Source of the DNA: Natrinema salinisoli
Lineage (GTDB): Archaea > Halobacteriota > Halobacteria > Halobacteriales > Natrialbaceae
Length of the DNA stretch: 64,000 nt
Assembly: GCF_020405205.1 (NCBI RefSeq)
Contig: NZ_CP084469.1
Coordinates: 1,860,001 to 1,924,000 of the forward strand
Direction of reading: 5' to 3'
The first letter of the stretch is position 1, and every line of letters starts with the position of its first letter. Shown one piece after another: positions 25,082 through 34,295 of this stretch. The notes under the pieces are model-generated. The model saw nothing but the letters and a program-made list of their open reading frames with translations, was not told the origin of the DNA and did not search any database. The position numbers were made by a program, and so were the translations under genes.

Positions 25082-26523
25082 AGGTATCCCAGATCCTCCA
25101 GTCGGGCGCGGCTCGCCGCGTCGACGTCCTCGGCGAACGCCCGTTCGTCGTGGTCGCCGTCAGTGACCCAATCGCCGAAGGCGGACTCGAAGAGCCCCTC
25201 CGGGACGGTCTCCTCGGGGCGTTCGATCTGCTTCGACGGCGGACCGGAGACGTCGTACACCGCCTCGGTGCCGAGCTGGTCGCGGTAGTACTTCCGGTCG
25301 CCCCGATAGACGACGCGCTGTCCCCGGTTCCAGTAGGATTCGTCGCCGCCCTCCGGGATGCCGGAGCCCGAGCCGACGATTTCGGCGCGCGCATCCTCCC
25401 GCTCGAAGGCGAACGGGTCGAACGGGTCCTCGCCCGCGAGCGACCGGATCACGCCCCCGAGATCGGCGTGGGAACTGAGCCCGTCCACATCGACGGGACC
25501 TTCGGTCCCCGACTCGAGGACGCCGCCACCGGTCGCGATGACGTCGAACGGGACGTGTAACAGCCCCTCCGAGAGACTGCTCATGTGGTTCATGAGGTAG
25601 CCGTCCGATTCGTAGCCGAGGTTCTCGCCGTGATCCGCCGTTACGATCAGGATCGACTCGCGGTCGTCACCGGTCGCCAGTGCGGTCACGAGGTCTGCGA
25701 TGACCCGGTCGAGGTAGTCGACCGTCGCCGCGTACAGCCCGCGAACGCGCTCGACGTCCGATTCGAACTCGCCGAGGCCGTCCGCGGCGTTCACGTCCGA
25801 ATCACGAAACGAACTCGAGTGGAAGTCGGCGGAGACGCCGTGAATCGAGTCGTCTAATCCACGAAACGGCGTGTGCGGACCGTGTGCGTCCATGACGTTG
25901 GCGAAGGCGAGCACCGGCCCGTCGGGTTCGGTGACCTCGCGCTCGAGCGTTCGAGCGATCGCACGGCCGCCGAAATCGGTCGGCTTCTCGATCGGGAGCT
26001 TCCGGCTCACGTCGTCCAGTTTGAGGAGGACGCCGTTGCACAGCGACCGAAGGGGATGGTCGTGTGCGAGGGCCTGACGGACGAAATCGGCGTAGGCTTC
26101 CAGGCCGGTGGTCGAGCGGTCTGAGATGTGCTGCTGGACGTCCATCCCCGCGGGAAGCCGGCGACTCGGCGAGATGGGAACCGTGCGATCGAAGAAGCGG
26201 TCGAACCCGAAGACGGGGCTGGCGTAGATGTTCGACGTAACGCAGACCGACTCGTACCCCGCCCTCGAGACGGGCGCGATCCAGGTGTCGTCGACGTCGA
26301 TCGGATCGAACTGGCGCTGGTGCGCGTGGACGCCCGTTTCCGACGGGACCGATCCCGTCAGCATCCCGGCGTGGCTCGGGACGCTCCAGCCGGCTAGCGC
26401 CCGCATTCCGTCGAATCGGACGGCCGCCAGCTCTCGGAGACGGGGCGCATACCGGTCGTAGACGTCTTTCCTGACGGTATCCAGACAGAGGACGACGACG
26501 TTCGGTCGGTCTCCATCGGTCAT
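25078..26523 (-). CDS. Sulfatase-like hydrolase/transferase 3
   Basis: 481 residues from the ATG at 26523, which overlaps the upstream glycosyltransferase stop by 4 nt; a much longer in-frame extension is rejected for that reason. 'VVVLCLDTVRKD' (D15), 'GWSVPSHAGMLTGSVPSETG' (S47 in S-x-P-S-H), 'NVMDAHGPHTPF' and 'LIVTADHGENLGYE' are sulfatase-family motifs. C-terminus 'LEDLGYL'. A true type I sulfatase would have Arg after S-x-P-S; here it is His, so phosphotransferase chemistry is equally possible. Confidence 0.83.
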   Translation of the reverse strand: MTDGDRPNVVVLCLDTVRKDVYDRYAPRLRELAAVRFDGMRALAGWSVPSHAGMLTGSVPSETGVHAHQRQFDPIDVDDTWIAPVSRAGYESVCVTSNIYASPVFGFDRFFDRTVPISPSRRLPAGMDVQQHISDRSTTGLEAYADFVRQALAHDHPLRSLCNGVLLKLDDVSRKLPIEKPTDFGGRAIARTLEREVTEPDGPVLAFANVMDAHGPHTPFRGLDDSIHGVSADFHSSSFRDSDVNAADGLGEFESDVERVRGLYAATVDYLDRVIADLVTALATGDDRESILIVTADHGENLGYESDGYLMNHMSSLSEGLLHVPFDVIATGGGVLESGTEGPVDVDGLSSHADLGGVIRSLAGEDPFDPFAFEREDARAEIVGSGSGIPEGGDESYWNRGQRVVYRGDRKYYRDQLGTEAVYDVSGPPSKQIERPEETVPEGLFESAFGDWVTDGDHDERAFAEDVDAASRARLEDLGYL

Positions 26524-27611
26524 GTGAATTCGTCGAGTGCGGCGCTGAAGCGTTCTCGCTGGTTCGATTCGGTCAGGTCGGTGACGAGGCTCCGCTGATC
26601 GCTCCCGAGGGATCGTCGCTCCGCCGGCGACAGGTCCGAGAGAGTTACAAGTCCGTCGAACAGCCCCGCCTCGGTCGGCGGGACGACCTGCCGAGCCGGG
26701 AGGAGCTCCCGGACGCCGGTTGCTTCGGTGACGATCGTCGGCGTTCCCGACAGAATCCCCTCGAGCGCGGCGACGGGAAACGCGTCGCCCCGGGACGACT
26801 GGACGTAGACGCTCGCGCGGTCGAACCAGTCGGCGAACGCGTCCAGATCGACGAACCCGGGCGTGACGACGTGGGGCATGGCCGCGTACGGCTGCTCGTC
26901 GTGGCCGTCCCCGAGGACGACTAATCGGACGTCGGCCTCGACAATCCCGGCGAATCGCTCGACTGCCGACGCGAGCCGCTCGTAGCCGTTCGCGGGTTTG
27001 GCCTCGCCGGCCGAGAGGATCGTAAACGGGTCCGATGGCGATCCGGGGGAGAGCGACGCGAGCCGCTCGTACTTCTCGTCGGCGATCGGCGGCCGGACGA
27101 CCGCGACCGGAACGTCGCCGATGTACGGTCGCGCCCAGCGGGAGGCGTCGCGGCCGACCGCGATCACGCCGTCGAGTAACCGGCTCGAGAGCGGCTCGAG
27201 CGCGCGCCAGAGGTATCGCGTCGGCCGCTCGGAGAGGGTGTAAAACGTCTCGTCCGCGGCGAGATAGACGAGGGTCGTTCCCGGCCGACGCAGTTTGTAC
27301 GCGAGCCCGGTCTGGAGCGGCGCGCTCCCCTCCGCGATGACGGTTTCGTACGCCGGCAGCGTCCCGGCAGTTCGGAGTCGATCGACGGTCCGCTCGGTGT
27401 TGCCGCCCGGTTCGGGCGGTCGTTCCCCGGTCTCGAAGTGACGTCGATCGGCGCCCACGGCGTCGGCGAAGACTCGATGTGCGGGGTGTGCGTCGCTGTT
27501 TTGATAGAGCAGACACCGGTCGCTCGTCGTCGGTCCTCGCGGCTGCGACGGTTCGGTCTCGGTCCGGCTGTCAGCGTCCGCCGGATCGTGCGTAGTCGTT
27601 CCCGCTGTCAT
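26520..27611 (-). CDS. Glycosyltransferase, GT4 type
   Basis: 363 residues. The C-terminal GT-B half has 'FTILSAGEAKPANGYERL', 'VVLGDGHDEQPY', and the donor-binding stretch 'SSRGDAFPVAALEGILSGTP' with the E-x7-E-like pattern of GT4 enzymes. The N-terminal half is weakly conserved, with a polar 30-residue start. It presumably adds a sugar to the lipid-linked glycan. It overlaps by 4 nt with genes on both sides. Confidence 0.82.
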   Translation of the reverse strand: MTAGTTTHDPADADSRTETEPSQPRGPTTSDRCLLYQNSDAHPAHRVFADAVGADRRHFETGERPPEPGGNTERTVDRLRTAGTLPAYETVIAEGSAPLQTGLAYKLRRPGTTLVYLAADETFYTLSERPTRYLWRALEPLSSRLLDGVIAVGRDASRWARPYIGDVPVAVVRPPIADEKYERLASLSPGSPSDPFTILSAGEAKPANGYERLASAVERFAGIVEADVRLVVLGDGHDEQPYAAMPHVVTPGFVDLDAFADWFDRASVYVQSSRGDAFPVAALEGILSGTPTIVTEATGVRELLPARQVVPPTEAGLFDGLVTLSDLSPAERRSLGSDQRSLVTDLTESNQRERFSAALDEFT

Positions 27612-28864
27612 TGATCACTCGCCTCCTCGAGCCCGTGGCCGTCGTCGGCGTCGTCACCCAGCCGTGAGACCACCTCGGCACGCTGTCGTCCCTCGAATCG
27701 GGTTCCGTCGCTCGGGCACGCCGATCGCCGATCTCGTTCCGATTCCGGGACGTCGCCGTCGCCGACTGCTGTCCGCTCGACAATCTCGCGGAGCCCGTCG
27801 GCGAAGCGGTCGTACTCGTAGCGCCTCGCTTCGGCCCGGATCTCTTTCGGATCGAAGGCTGCGGGATCGAATTGCCGAACCGCCTCGCGAAGGGACTCGA
27901 TGGTCGGCTCGAAGAGCAGTCCGGTCCGTCCGCTCTGCACCTGGTACCGCGTAAACCCCTCGTTGACACCGAGGAGAGGTTTGCCAGCCATCATGGTCTC
28001 GGCCCCGACGAGGCCGAAGTCCTCCTGTTTGGGCGCGTAGACGACTGCAGTGGCCCGCGCGACGAGCGACTCGATGTCCGAGACGTACCCCCGCACCTCG
28101 ATGTTGTCGTAGTTCGCGGCAAAGGCCTCGAGCTGCTCACGCTGTTGTCCGTCACCGGCGATCACGAGCCGTTCGTCGAGTCCGGCGAACGCTTTCGCGA
28201 TCAGGTCGATGCGCTTCTCGGGAGCGAGTCGGGACCAGGTGAGGAAGTAGCCGTCGTCGCCGTCGTTTCGCCAGTCGCCAGTCACCGGCGGATAGACGAC
28301 CGCAGCGTCGCGCCCGTAGAATCGCCGGATCCGATCGCGAACCAGTTCGCTGTTCGCGACGAAGCAGTCGACGTAGTCGTTGGCCTCCTTGTCCAGCGCC
28401 CGCCACGCTTTCGCGTACGCCTTGAGACCCGTTTCGACGAACGGGAGATCGAACGACGAGAGTCGATCCCGATAGAGGTCGTACAGCCACCGCGGCGGGC
28501 TGTGGGGGTAGTGGACGATCCGCTGACCGACCTCGGGGACGTAGTACTTCGACAGCGGCGCGCTCTCGAGGACCACGTCGTACGCCGCGAGGTCCTCGTG
28601 GGCGTCGGTCATGTCGAGTGCCACGTTCAGGGTCTCGAGAGGGTTCATGCCCTCGTTTTTCCACTCGAGGAAGGGCCGCCACGGGAGCGACGTGTACTTC
28701 GACTGCTGGAACGGGATCACCTCGACGTCGTCGGGGATCGATGTTCCCTCGGCGACGTAGGCCGTGTAGATCGGTGCGTCGAGCACGCGCGCGGCCTCGA
28801 TAGCGAACTCCTCGCCGCCGCCGATTCCGGGGAACCGATCGTGCAGGATCGCCACGTCGGTCAC
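27608..28864 (-). CDS. Glycosyltransferase, GT4 type
   Basis: 418 residues from a GTG at 28864, chosen because it overlaps the upstream stop as GTGA and begins 'TDVAILHDRFPGIGGGEEF', the acceptor-site start of GT4 enzymes. 'YFLTWSRLAPEKRIDLIAKA', 'LVIAGDGQQREQL' and 'EDFGLVGAETMMAGKPLLG' form the donor-binding half. The last 45 residues are a polar tail rich in Arg/Asp without family likeness. Similar enzymes transfer mannose or other hexoses in surface-glycan pathways. Confidence 0.86.
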   Translation of the reverse strand: MTDVAILHDRFPGIGGGEEFAIEAARVLDAPIYTAYVAEGTSIPDDVEVIPFQQSKYTSLPWRPFLEWKNEGMNPLETLNVALDMTDAHEDLAAYDVVLESAPLSKYYVPEVGQRIVHYPHSPPRWLYDLYRDRLSSFDLPFVETGLKAYAKAWRALDKEANDYVDCFVANSELVRDRIRRFYGRDAAVVYPPVTGDWRNDGDDGYFLTWSRLAPEKRIDLIAKAFAGLDERLVIAGDGQQREQLEAFAANYDNIEVRGYVSDIESLVARATAVVYAPKQEDFGLVGAETMMAGKPLLGVNEGFTRYQVQSGRTGLLFEPTIESLREAVRQFDPAAFDPKEIRAEARRYEYDRFADGLREIVERTAVGDGDVPESERDRRSACPSDGTRFEGRQRAEVVSRLGDDADDGHGLEEASDQ

Positions 28865-30024
28865 TGTAACACCTCCCGGAGTTCCCGATCGGGCGACCAC
28901 GTGCCGTCGTGGGTGTCGTCGTCCTCGGCGGCTCGAGCGCGGAGCAGCGAGACACTTGCACGGAACAGCGATATCTGGGTATCGAACAGCGAGTACAACG
29001 GCTGGACGGGTCCGAGCGCATCACGGGAGCCGAGGGCAGTGAAGGCGAGGATGCCGGCTGGCGTCGCCAGTCCGAGGGGGCCGAGTAGGGCCAGCGAGCC
29101 GACCGTCGCCACGGCGATTCCCGTCGCGACGAGCCACGGCGAAACGACCATGAACCACCAGTTGAACGGTAAGACGACGCGGCCGTAGGCCCCGTGACGG
29201 CCGAGCGCGTCGCGCTGTCGCCACAGCAGTCGCAGGAGCCCCATCGCCCGCCGATCCTTCTGCCGGCGGCGCTTGTCGAACGCGGAGTGGGCCGCCTCCT
29301 TGTAGTGGATCTCGGGATCGAAGACGACTCGACCCCCGTTGCGTCGAATCTTCAGCGCGAGTTCGGTGTCGTCGGCGATCGAGTCCTCGTCGATCGGGAC
29401 GATGGCGTCGCGCTCGAACGCCGAGAACGGCCCGTGGAAGATCAGCGTCGAGTCGATGTGTGACTCGAGGATCTGAATCATCGTCTGGATGTCCCGATAC
29501 CCTCGCTCGACCTCGCTGTCACCGAGAACCTCGGCGTTGCGGCCGGTGACCGCCGCCACGTCGGGATCGGCGAGGTTCGCGGCCGCTCGCCGGACCGCGT
29601 CCGACGCGAGCCGCGAGTCGCAGTCGGTTTTGACGACGACCTCGTTCGACGCGACGGCGTAAGCCTCGTTCAGCGCCGGCGCGAGCCCCTCACGGTCGTC
29701 CGTCCGGATGAGCGTCAGGTCCGGTTCCGGTCGGCCGGCGAAGAAGGTCTCGACCAGGTCCGCCGTTCCGTCGTCGCTCGAGTCGACGACGACGATCTCG
29801 ACCCGGTCCATCGGATACTCGAGTTCGACCAGCTCCTCGAGCTTCGACTCGACGATCGCCGCCTCGTTATACGTCGGCAGGACGATACTCACCGACGGCT
29901 CTCGGGGCCACGTGTGGGCGGGCGTTCCCGAAGGGCGGCTGACGTAGTAGACGCCGAGGTAGATCAAATACGGAAGGCCGGTCAGTGCAACCAGTCCGAA
30001 CAGAGCCTCGAGGAGGCGCTTCAT
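28861..30024 (-). CDS. Membrane glycosyltransferase, GT2 type
   Basis: 387 residues from the ATG at 30024. One N-terminal membrane helix (about residues 4-28), a GT-A domain with 'SIVLPTYNEAAIVESKLEEL', D-x-D-like 'KTDCDSRL', 'FSAFERDAIVPIDEDSIADDTELALKIRR' (acceptor E/D and Q/R-like regions), and two or three C-terminal helices. This is the layout of processive or dolichyl-linked GT2 enzymes. It is the first gene of the coupled unit GT2-GT4-GT4-sulfatase-sulfatase-phosphodiesterase. Confidence 0.87.
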   Translation of the reverse strand: MKRLLEALFGLVALTGLPYLIYLGVYYVSRPSGTPAHTWPREPSVSIVLPTYNEAAIVESKLEELVELEYPMDRVEIVVVDSSDDGTADLVETFFAGRPEPDLTLIRTDDREGLAPALNEAYAVASNEVVVKTDCDSRLASDAVRRAAANLADPDVAAVTGRNAEVLGDSEVERGYRDIQTMIQILESHIDSTLIFHGPFSAFERDAIVPIDEDSIADDTELALKIRRNGGRVVFDPEIHYKEAAHSAFDKRRRQKDRRAMGLLRLLWRQRDALGRHGAYGRVVLPFNWWFMVVSPWLVATGIAVATVGSLALLGPLGLATPAGILAFTALGSRDALGPVQPLYSLFDTQISLFRASVSLLRARAAEDDDTHDGTWSPDRELREVLQ

Positions 30025-30581
30025 GCGAGTATGCCTCAACGCTCAACGGTTCGCTGCAAAGCCAGATGGCTTGCATTGTGCAAGTAGTGGTCGTCTCCGG
30101 CCTCGAGCCCAAGACGAACCACGCGGCAATGAAACGGCGACCGACCACCGCTGCTGTCGATCCGAGAACGCTGCGGTGGCGCGTGCGGTGCGACGACGAG
30201 CCATCGGCGAGTCGTCGCTCGAATGCACGCGAGGGATGAGCGAGGGAAGAATGACCGAGCGAATCGGTTGGGGAGGACGTGGCGATTCCCCGTTGCCACG
30301 ATAGCAGGACGCTCGTCGCCCGGTTCACACTGACTTCCGACTCTCTCCGTCTCACCGTGTCTCTACCTCACCACTTTGCCTCGTCGAATCCGATCTCTTC
30401 CGGGCAGAATCGCCGTCGAAACGACGACCCGGCTCACTCGAGCAAAACCCATTAATCGGTGGCTTTTTGCACGCCCTCACCGACCTCCGAACACGCGACA
30501 AACGCTCGTGAACGCCGTCACAGTTTCGTGACGCATGCCACATTCGATATGCTTTTACCGGGGTAGCGTATAGATGCGTGT
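30025..30581. other. Intergenic region between the glycan cluster and ribK
   Basis: 557 bases with no convincing gene. A short palindrome CTTGCA-TTG-TGCAAG lies at 30070-30084, 46-60 nt before the GT2 start, and could be an operator. A TATA-like CTTTTACC for ribK is at 30552-30559. Short open frames here read as low-complexity Arg/Ser peptides and are not supported. Confidence 0.4.
30552..30559 (+). promoter_or_regulatory. TATA-like element of ribK
   Basis: CTTTTACC 23-30 nt before the ATG at 30582, consistent with a leaderless ribK-ribB transcript. No FMN-riboswitch-like structure was noticed. Confidence 0.4.
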
Positions 30582-31289
30582 ATGTCTGTAATAGCCGAGT
30601 CCGCCGTCGGGCACGACGAACTCGCCGTGCTCAAACTCCTCGCACTCGAGGGCGGGCTCGAGGGCGACGTCAAAATCTCCTGTTCTCACCTCGCGGACCG
30701 CCTCGACGCGTCGAACCAGACCGCTTCGCGCCGGCTCCAGCGCCTCGAGGGTGCCGATTTACTCGAGCGCGACACGGTCAGCGACGGCCAATGGGTCGCG
30801 ATCACCGAAACGGGCGAGCGGACCCTTCACGCCGAGTACGAGGACTACCGTCGCATCTTCGAGACGGACTCCCAGATCGAACTCGAGGGGACCATCACCA
30901 GCGGCATGGGCGAGGGTCGCCACTACATCTCGCTGTCGGGATACAAACGCCAGTTCGAGGAGCGACTCGGCTACGAGCCCTTCCCCGGCACGCTCAACGT
31001 CGATCTCCGCGAGGACAGCGTCCGCCGGCGCAGCGCCATGGCCTCGCTCGAGCCGGTCCCCATCGACGGCTGGGAGTCCGACGAGCGGACCTACGGCCCC
31101 GCGGTTTGTTACCCCGCGACAATCGAGACGACCGATGGAGACGTCTACGAGGACGCCTACACCATCGCCCCCGAACGCACCCACCACGACGACGACCAGC
31201 TCGAGGTCATCGCCCCCGACAAGCTCCGCGAGGAACTCGCCCTCGAGGACGGCGATCACGTCACCGTCTCGGTGGGTGATCGCGAATGA
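30582..31289 (+). CDS. ribK: CTP-dependent riboflavin kinase with N-terminal winged helix
   Basis: 235 residues. Residues 1-90 form a winged helix-turn-helix ('[24 protein letters not shown]'); residues 100-235 are the DUF120 kinase domain ('[19 protein letters not shown]', '[12 protein letters not shown]', '[17 protein letters not shown]'). Archaeal RibK makes FMN from riboflavin with CTP. The fused DNA-binding domain (RbkR type) is known to regulate riboflavin genes in archaea, so the protein may control its own operon. It overlaps ribB by 4 nt (ATGA). Confidence 0.94.
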   Translation: MSVIAESAVGHDELAVLKLLALEGGLEGDVKISCSHLADRLDASNQTASRRLQRLEGADLLERDTVSDGQWVAITETGERTLHAEYEDYRRIFETDSQIELEGTITSGMGEGRHYISLSGYKRQFEERLGYEPFPGTLNVDLREDSVRRRSAMASLEPVPIDGWESDERTYGPAVCYPATIETTDGDVYEDAYTIAPERTHHDDDQLEVIAPDKLREELALEDGDHVTVSVGDRE

Positions 31290-32008
31290 CGGGCCACCAC
31301 GCCGGGCCGCAGTCAAACGCGGACGGCACGACGACGGGATCGAACTCGAACGCCACAGCCGCCGCGAATTCGTTCGAGCGCGCCCTCGAGTCGCTTCGCG
31401 CGGGCGAACCGATCCTCGTCCACGACGCGGCCGACCGCGAGGGCGAGACTGACCTGATCTACCACGCCGACGCCGTGACGCCCGAGGCCGTCGCCCGCCT
31501 GCGCAACGACGCCGGCGGACTGGTCTGCGTCGCGCTCGGCCACGAGATCGCGGAGGCGTTCGACCTCCCCTTCTACTCGGACGCGATCGATCACCCCGCG
31601 ACGGACGACCACGAACTGGGCTACGACGAGCGGTCGTCGTTCTCGCTGACGGTCAACCACCGAGACACCTACACCGGGATCACCGACGACGACCGCTCGA
31701 GGACGGTTCGGGCGCTCGGCGCTGCCGCTGGGACGCCCGAAGAAACCGACTTCGCCGCGGAGTTCCGCGTTCCCGGCCACGTCCACCTGCTGAAAGGCGC
31801 ACCCGACCTGCTCGCCCAGCGTGAAGGCCACACCGAACTCGGCCTCGCCCTCGCCAACGCGGCCGACCTCTCGCCGGCCGTCGTCGTCTGCGAGATGCTC
31901 GACGACGAAACCGGCGCGGCGCTCTCCCCGACGGACGCTCGTGCCTACGCCGACCGCCACGGGTTCGCCTATCTCGAGGGGAGCGAGGTCCTCGAGCGCT
32001 GTCGATAA
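31286..32008 (+). CDS. ribB: 3,4-dihydroxy-2-butanone-4-phosphate synthase
   Basis: 240 residues. Conserved '[20 protein letters not shown]' near residues 38-57 (catalytic acidic loop), '[18 protein letters not shown]', '[10 protein letters not shown]' and '[25 protein letters not shown]' identify RibB. It turns ribulose 5-phosphate into the four-carbon unit for riboflavin. Translationally coupled to ribK. The first 25 residues are a polar extension. Confidence 0.95.
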   Translation: MTGHHAGPQSNADGTTTGSNSNATAAANSFERALESLRAGEPILVHDAADREGETDLIYHADAVTPEAVARLRNDAGGLVCVALGHEIAEAFDLPFYSDAIDHPATDDHELGYDERSSFSLTVNHRDTYTGITDDDRSRTVRALGAAAGTPEETDFAAEFRVPGHVHLLKGAPDLLAQREGHTELGLALANAADLSPAVVVCEMLDDETGAALSPTDARAYADRHGFAYLEGSEVLERCR

Positions 32009-32152
32009 TTCTCTTCTTTTCTCGACGTTCCCGTAAGACAACGAGCAACCGCTAAACGCCGAGAAATCGGCGGTGGCAGCGGCATCGTCGATGGGACCGC
32101 GCTCGGGTCGAACCGCGAACACTTAGTACGGTGGCTTGCAACAATCACGATC

Positions 32153-33088
32153 ATGGGATTCGACGAGATGGACGTCGACACGATCTGGATGGACGGCGAG
32201 TTCGTCGACTGGGACGACGCGGAAATCCACGTTCTCACGCACGGCCTCCACTACGGGTCGGGCGTCTTCGAGGGCGCGCGCTGTTACGATACCGAAAACG
32301 GGCCGGCGCTCTTCCGCTGGGAAGAACACCTCGATCGGCTCTATCAGTCCGCAAAGCCCTACGAGATGGACATCGACTTCACGAAGGCGGAGCTCACCGA
32401 GGCGACGAAAGAGCTCATCAAGCGCCAGGAACTTCCCTCCTGTTACGTCCGACCGATCGCCTACTACGGCTACAACTCGCTCGGCGTCAGCCCGAAGGAC
32501 TGTCCCACGCGCACCGCCATCGCGGTCTGGCCGTGGGGCGCCTACCTCGGCGAGGACGCCCTCGAGAACGGGATCGACGTGATGATCTCCTCGTGGCGGA
32601 AACACGCCTCGAGCCAGATTCCGACGAACGCCAAGACGACCGGCCTCTACGTCAACAGCATGCTCGCGGGTGAGGAAGCCCGCCGGAACGGCTACGCGGA
32701 AGCGATCGTCCTCAACAAGGAGGGCAACGTCGCCGAAGGCCCCGGCGAGAACATCTTCCTCGTGCGCGACGACGAGATATTCACGCCCGGGCTCTCGGAG
32801 TCGATCCTCGACGGCATCACCCGCGATTCCGTCATTCAGATCGCGGAGGAACTGGGCTACACCGTCCACGACGACGTCTCCATCTCGCGGGGCGAACTCA
32901 ACACCGCCGACGAGCTGTTCTTCACCGGCTCTGCGGCCGAAGTCACCCCGATCCGAAAAGTCGACAACGTCGTCATCGGCGACGGCTCCCGCGGCCCCGT
33001 CACCGAAGAGATCCAGCAGCAGTTCTTCGACATCGTCGAACAGGCCCCCGCGGAGTACGACGAGTGGTTCGAATACGTCGACGTCTGA
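32153..33088 (+). CDS. ilvE: Branched-chain amino acid aminotransferase
   Basis: 311 residues, normal length. PLP-binding K161 in 'IPTNAKTTGLYVNSMLA'; 'VLTHGLHYGSGVFEGARCYDT', 'EGPGENIF'-type sequence ('AEGPGENIFLVRDDE') and 'LFFTGSAAEVTPIRKVD' are class IV transaminase signatures. It exchanges amino groups between Leu/Ile/Val and 2-oxoglutarate. A TATA-like 'ACTTAGTA' lies about 25 nt upstream of the ATG. Confidence 0.95.
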   Translation: MGFDEMDVDTIWMDGEFVDWDDAEIHVLTHGLHYGSGVFEGARCYDTENGPALFRWEEHLDRLYQSAKPYEMDIDFTKAELTEATKELIKRQELPSCYVRPIAYYGYNSLGVSPKDCPTRTAIAVWPWGAYLGEDALENGIDVMISSWRKHASSQIPTNAKTTGLYVNSMLAGEEARRNGYAEAIVLNKEGNVAEGPGENIFLVRDDEIFTPGLSESILDGITRDSVIQIAEELGYTVHDDVSISRGELNTADELFFTGSAAEVTPIRKVDNVVIGDGSRGPVTEEIQQQFFDIVEQAPAEYDEWFEYVDV

Positions 33089-33330
33089 GAACCGAATTCG
33101 ACACCAAACGCGCCTGATCGCTCTCGAAACAGGCGAATTGATTGTCTTTCCGTTCTCTTCTCTCGAAACCGATTGTCGTGGCCGGGAGCGCGCCTCGAGC
33201 ACCGCGAGAGGCGTGCGACTCGGGGGAGGGCAGGCGCTTTACCGAGTACTGCCGCGAGCGAACGAAGTGAGCGAGCGGGCCGACGACTGACCCGAAACGA
33301 AGTGGAGGGGAAGGAGGAGTGCTTTTGATC

Positions 33331-33379
33331 GAAATTTTACCGAGGGCGAGCCGTAGGCGAGCCCGCAGAGTAAAATTTC
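33331..33379. terminator. Inverted repeat after ilvE, possible bidirectional terminator
   Basis: GAAATTTTAC (33331-33340) is perfectly complementary to GTAAAATTTC (33370-33379), with a GC-rich 29-base loop that contains the direct repeat GGCGAGCC. It sits between the convergent ilvE and DUF502 genes and ends 4 nt before the DUF502 stop. Similar AT-stem/GC-loop elements recur in haloarchaeal intergenic DNA. Confidence 0.4.
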
Positions 33380-33383
33380 GGTT

Positions 33384-34091
33384 CTAGTCGTCGTCAGCTC
33401 GCTTCTGCTGGTCGGTCCGATCGGTACCGTCGGTCGTGGCCTCGTCGATCACGTCGATCGAGACGCCGGCGTCCATGCCGCGGTGATTTGCGTCGCCGAA
33501 TCCGGCACTCAGCACGCGCGTCAGGGCGTCTTCGACGTCCTCGTCGAGTTCGGTGATCCGCTCGGACTCGACCTCGATAACGTAGCCGGTCGTAATGTTC
33601 GGCGACGTCGGCAAGAAGAGCACCTCGCGGCCGTCGTCGGCCACCTTTCCCGTTTTGAACGCCGTCATTCGCAACCCGTCCCAGGTCTCGATTTTGACCG
33701 GTTTCTGCAGCGATTCCTGCTCCCCGAAGGCCGTCTCGGCGGCCATCTTCGAGGCGTTGTAGACGACGCGGATCACCGGCACCCGGTTGGCGACGTTGTC
33801 GACGAGCCGTTCGACCAGGCCGCCGACGGTCGTCCGCATGAGATAGCCGACCGAGAACGTGAGGACGATAAAAACGGTGAGCGCGACGATGACCCGGAAG
33901 AACTGGGCGAGTTGTTGGCGCGTCTGCTGACCCGCACCCGGGAAGAGCGGCTCGAGCGTCGACTCGTCGAGAATCAGGCCGGGTGTCAGTCCGGCGACGA
34001 GTCCGTAGAGCCAGTAGACGGCATAGAGCGTGATGAGAATCGGGACCAGGACGATCAGCCCGCTCGCGAAATCCCGCTTCCACGAAGCCAT
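33384..34091 (-). CDS. DUF502 family membrane protein
   Basis: 235 residues with two membrane helices (about 10-34 and 65-88) and a C-terminal soluble beta domain. 'DFASGLIVLVPILITLYAVYWLYG', 'RVPVIRVVYNASKM' and 'VLFLPTSPNITTGYVIEV' are the conserved DUF502 blocks. Members are found beside membrane transport and stress genes, with plant homologues (LCV/COV); function unsettled. A polar tail of about 30 residues closes the protein. Confidence 0.88.
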   Translation of the reverse strand: MASWKRDFASGLIVLVPILITLYAVYWLYGLVAGLTPGLILDESTLEPLFPGAGQQTRQQLAQFFRVIVALTVFIVLTFSVGYLMRTTVGGLVERLVDNVANRVPVIRVVYNASKMAAETAFGEQESLQKPVKIETWDGLRMTAFKTGKVADDGREVLFLPTSPNITTGYVIEVESERITELDEDVEDALTRVLSAGFGDANHRGMDAGVSIDVIDEATTDGTDRTDQQKRADDD

Positions 34092-34295
34092 GTTCCGGAA
34101 CTCACACTACTGGCTAATGAGCGCTTCCCTTTGTCGTATCCAGCGATGAGAGAAGTGTCGTTCTGGGTAGCGATGATCCGGGCAGACGCCCGGTTGAGGG
34201 CCCATATCCTGAGTCTCGACACGATTCGATCTTCGACTCGAGACGCGGTCACCCGAGGACCAAATTTCAAGCCCGTCCGATACGCACCGATAGCT

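Noticed and set aside
20338-26523. Reading the three sulfatase-like genes as true formylglycine sulfatases
   Set aside because: None has the C/S-x-P-x-R core; they have T-x-P-A-H, S-x-P-A-I and S-x-P-S-H, so the neutral name is kept.
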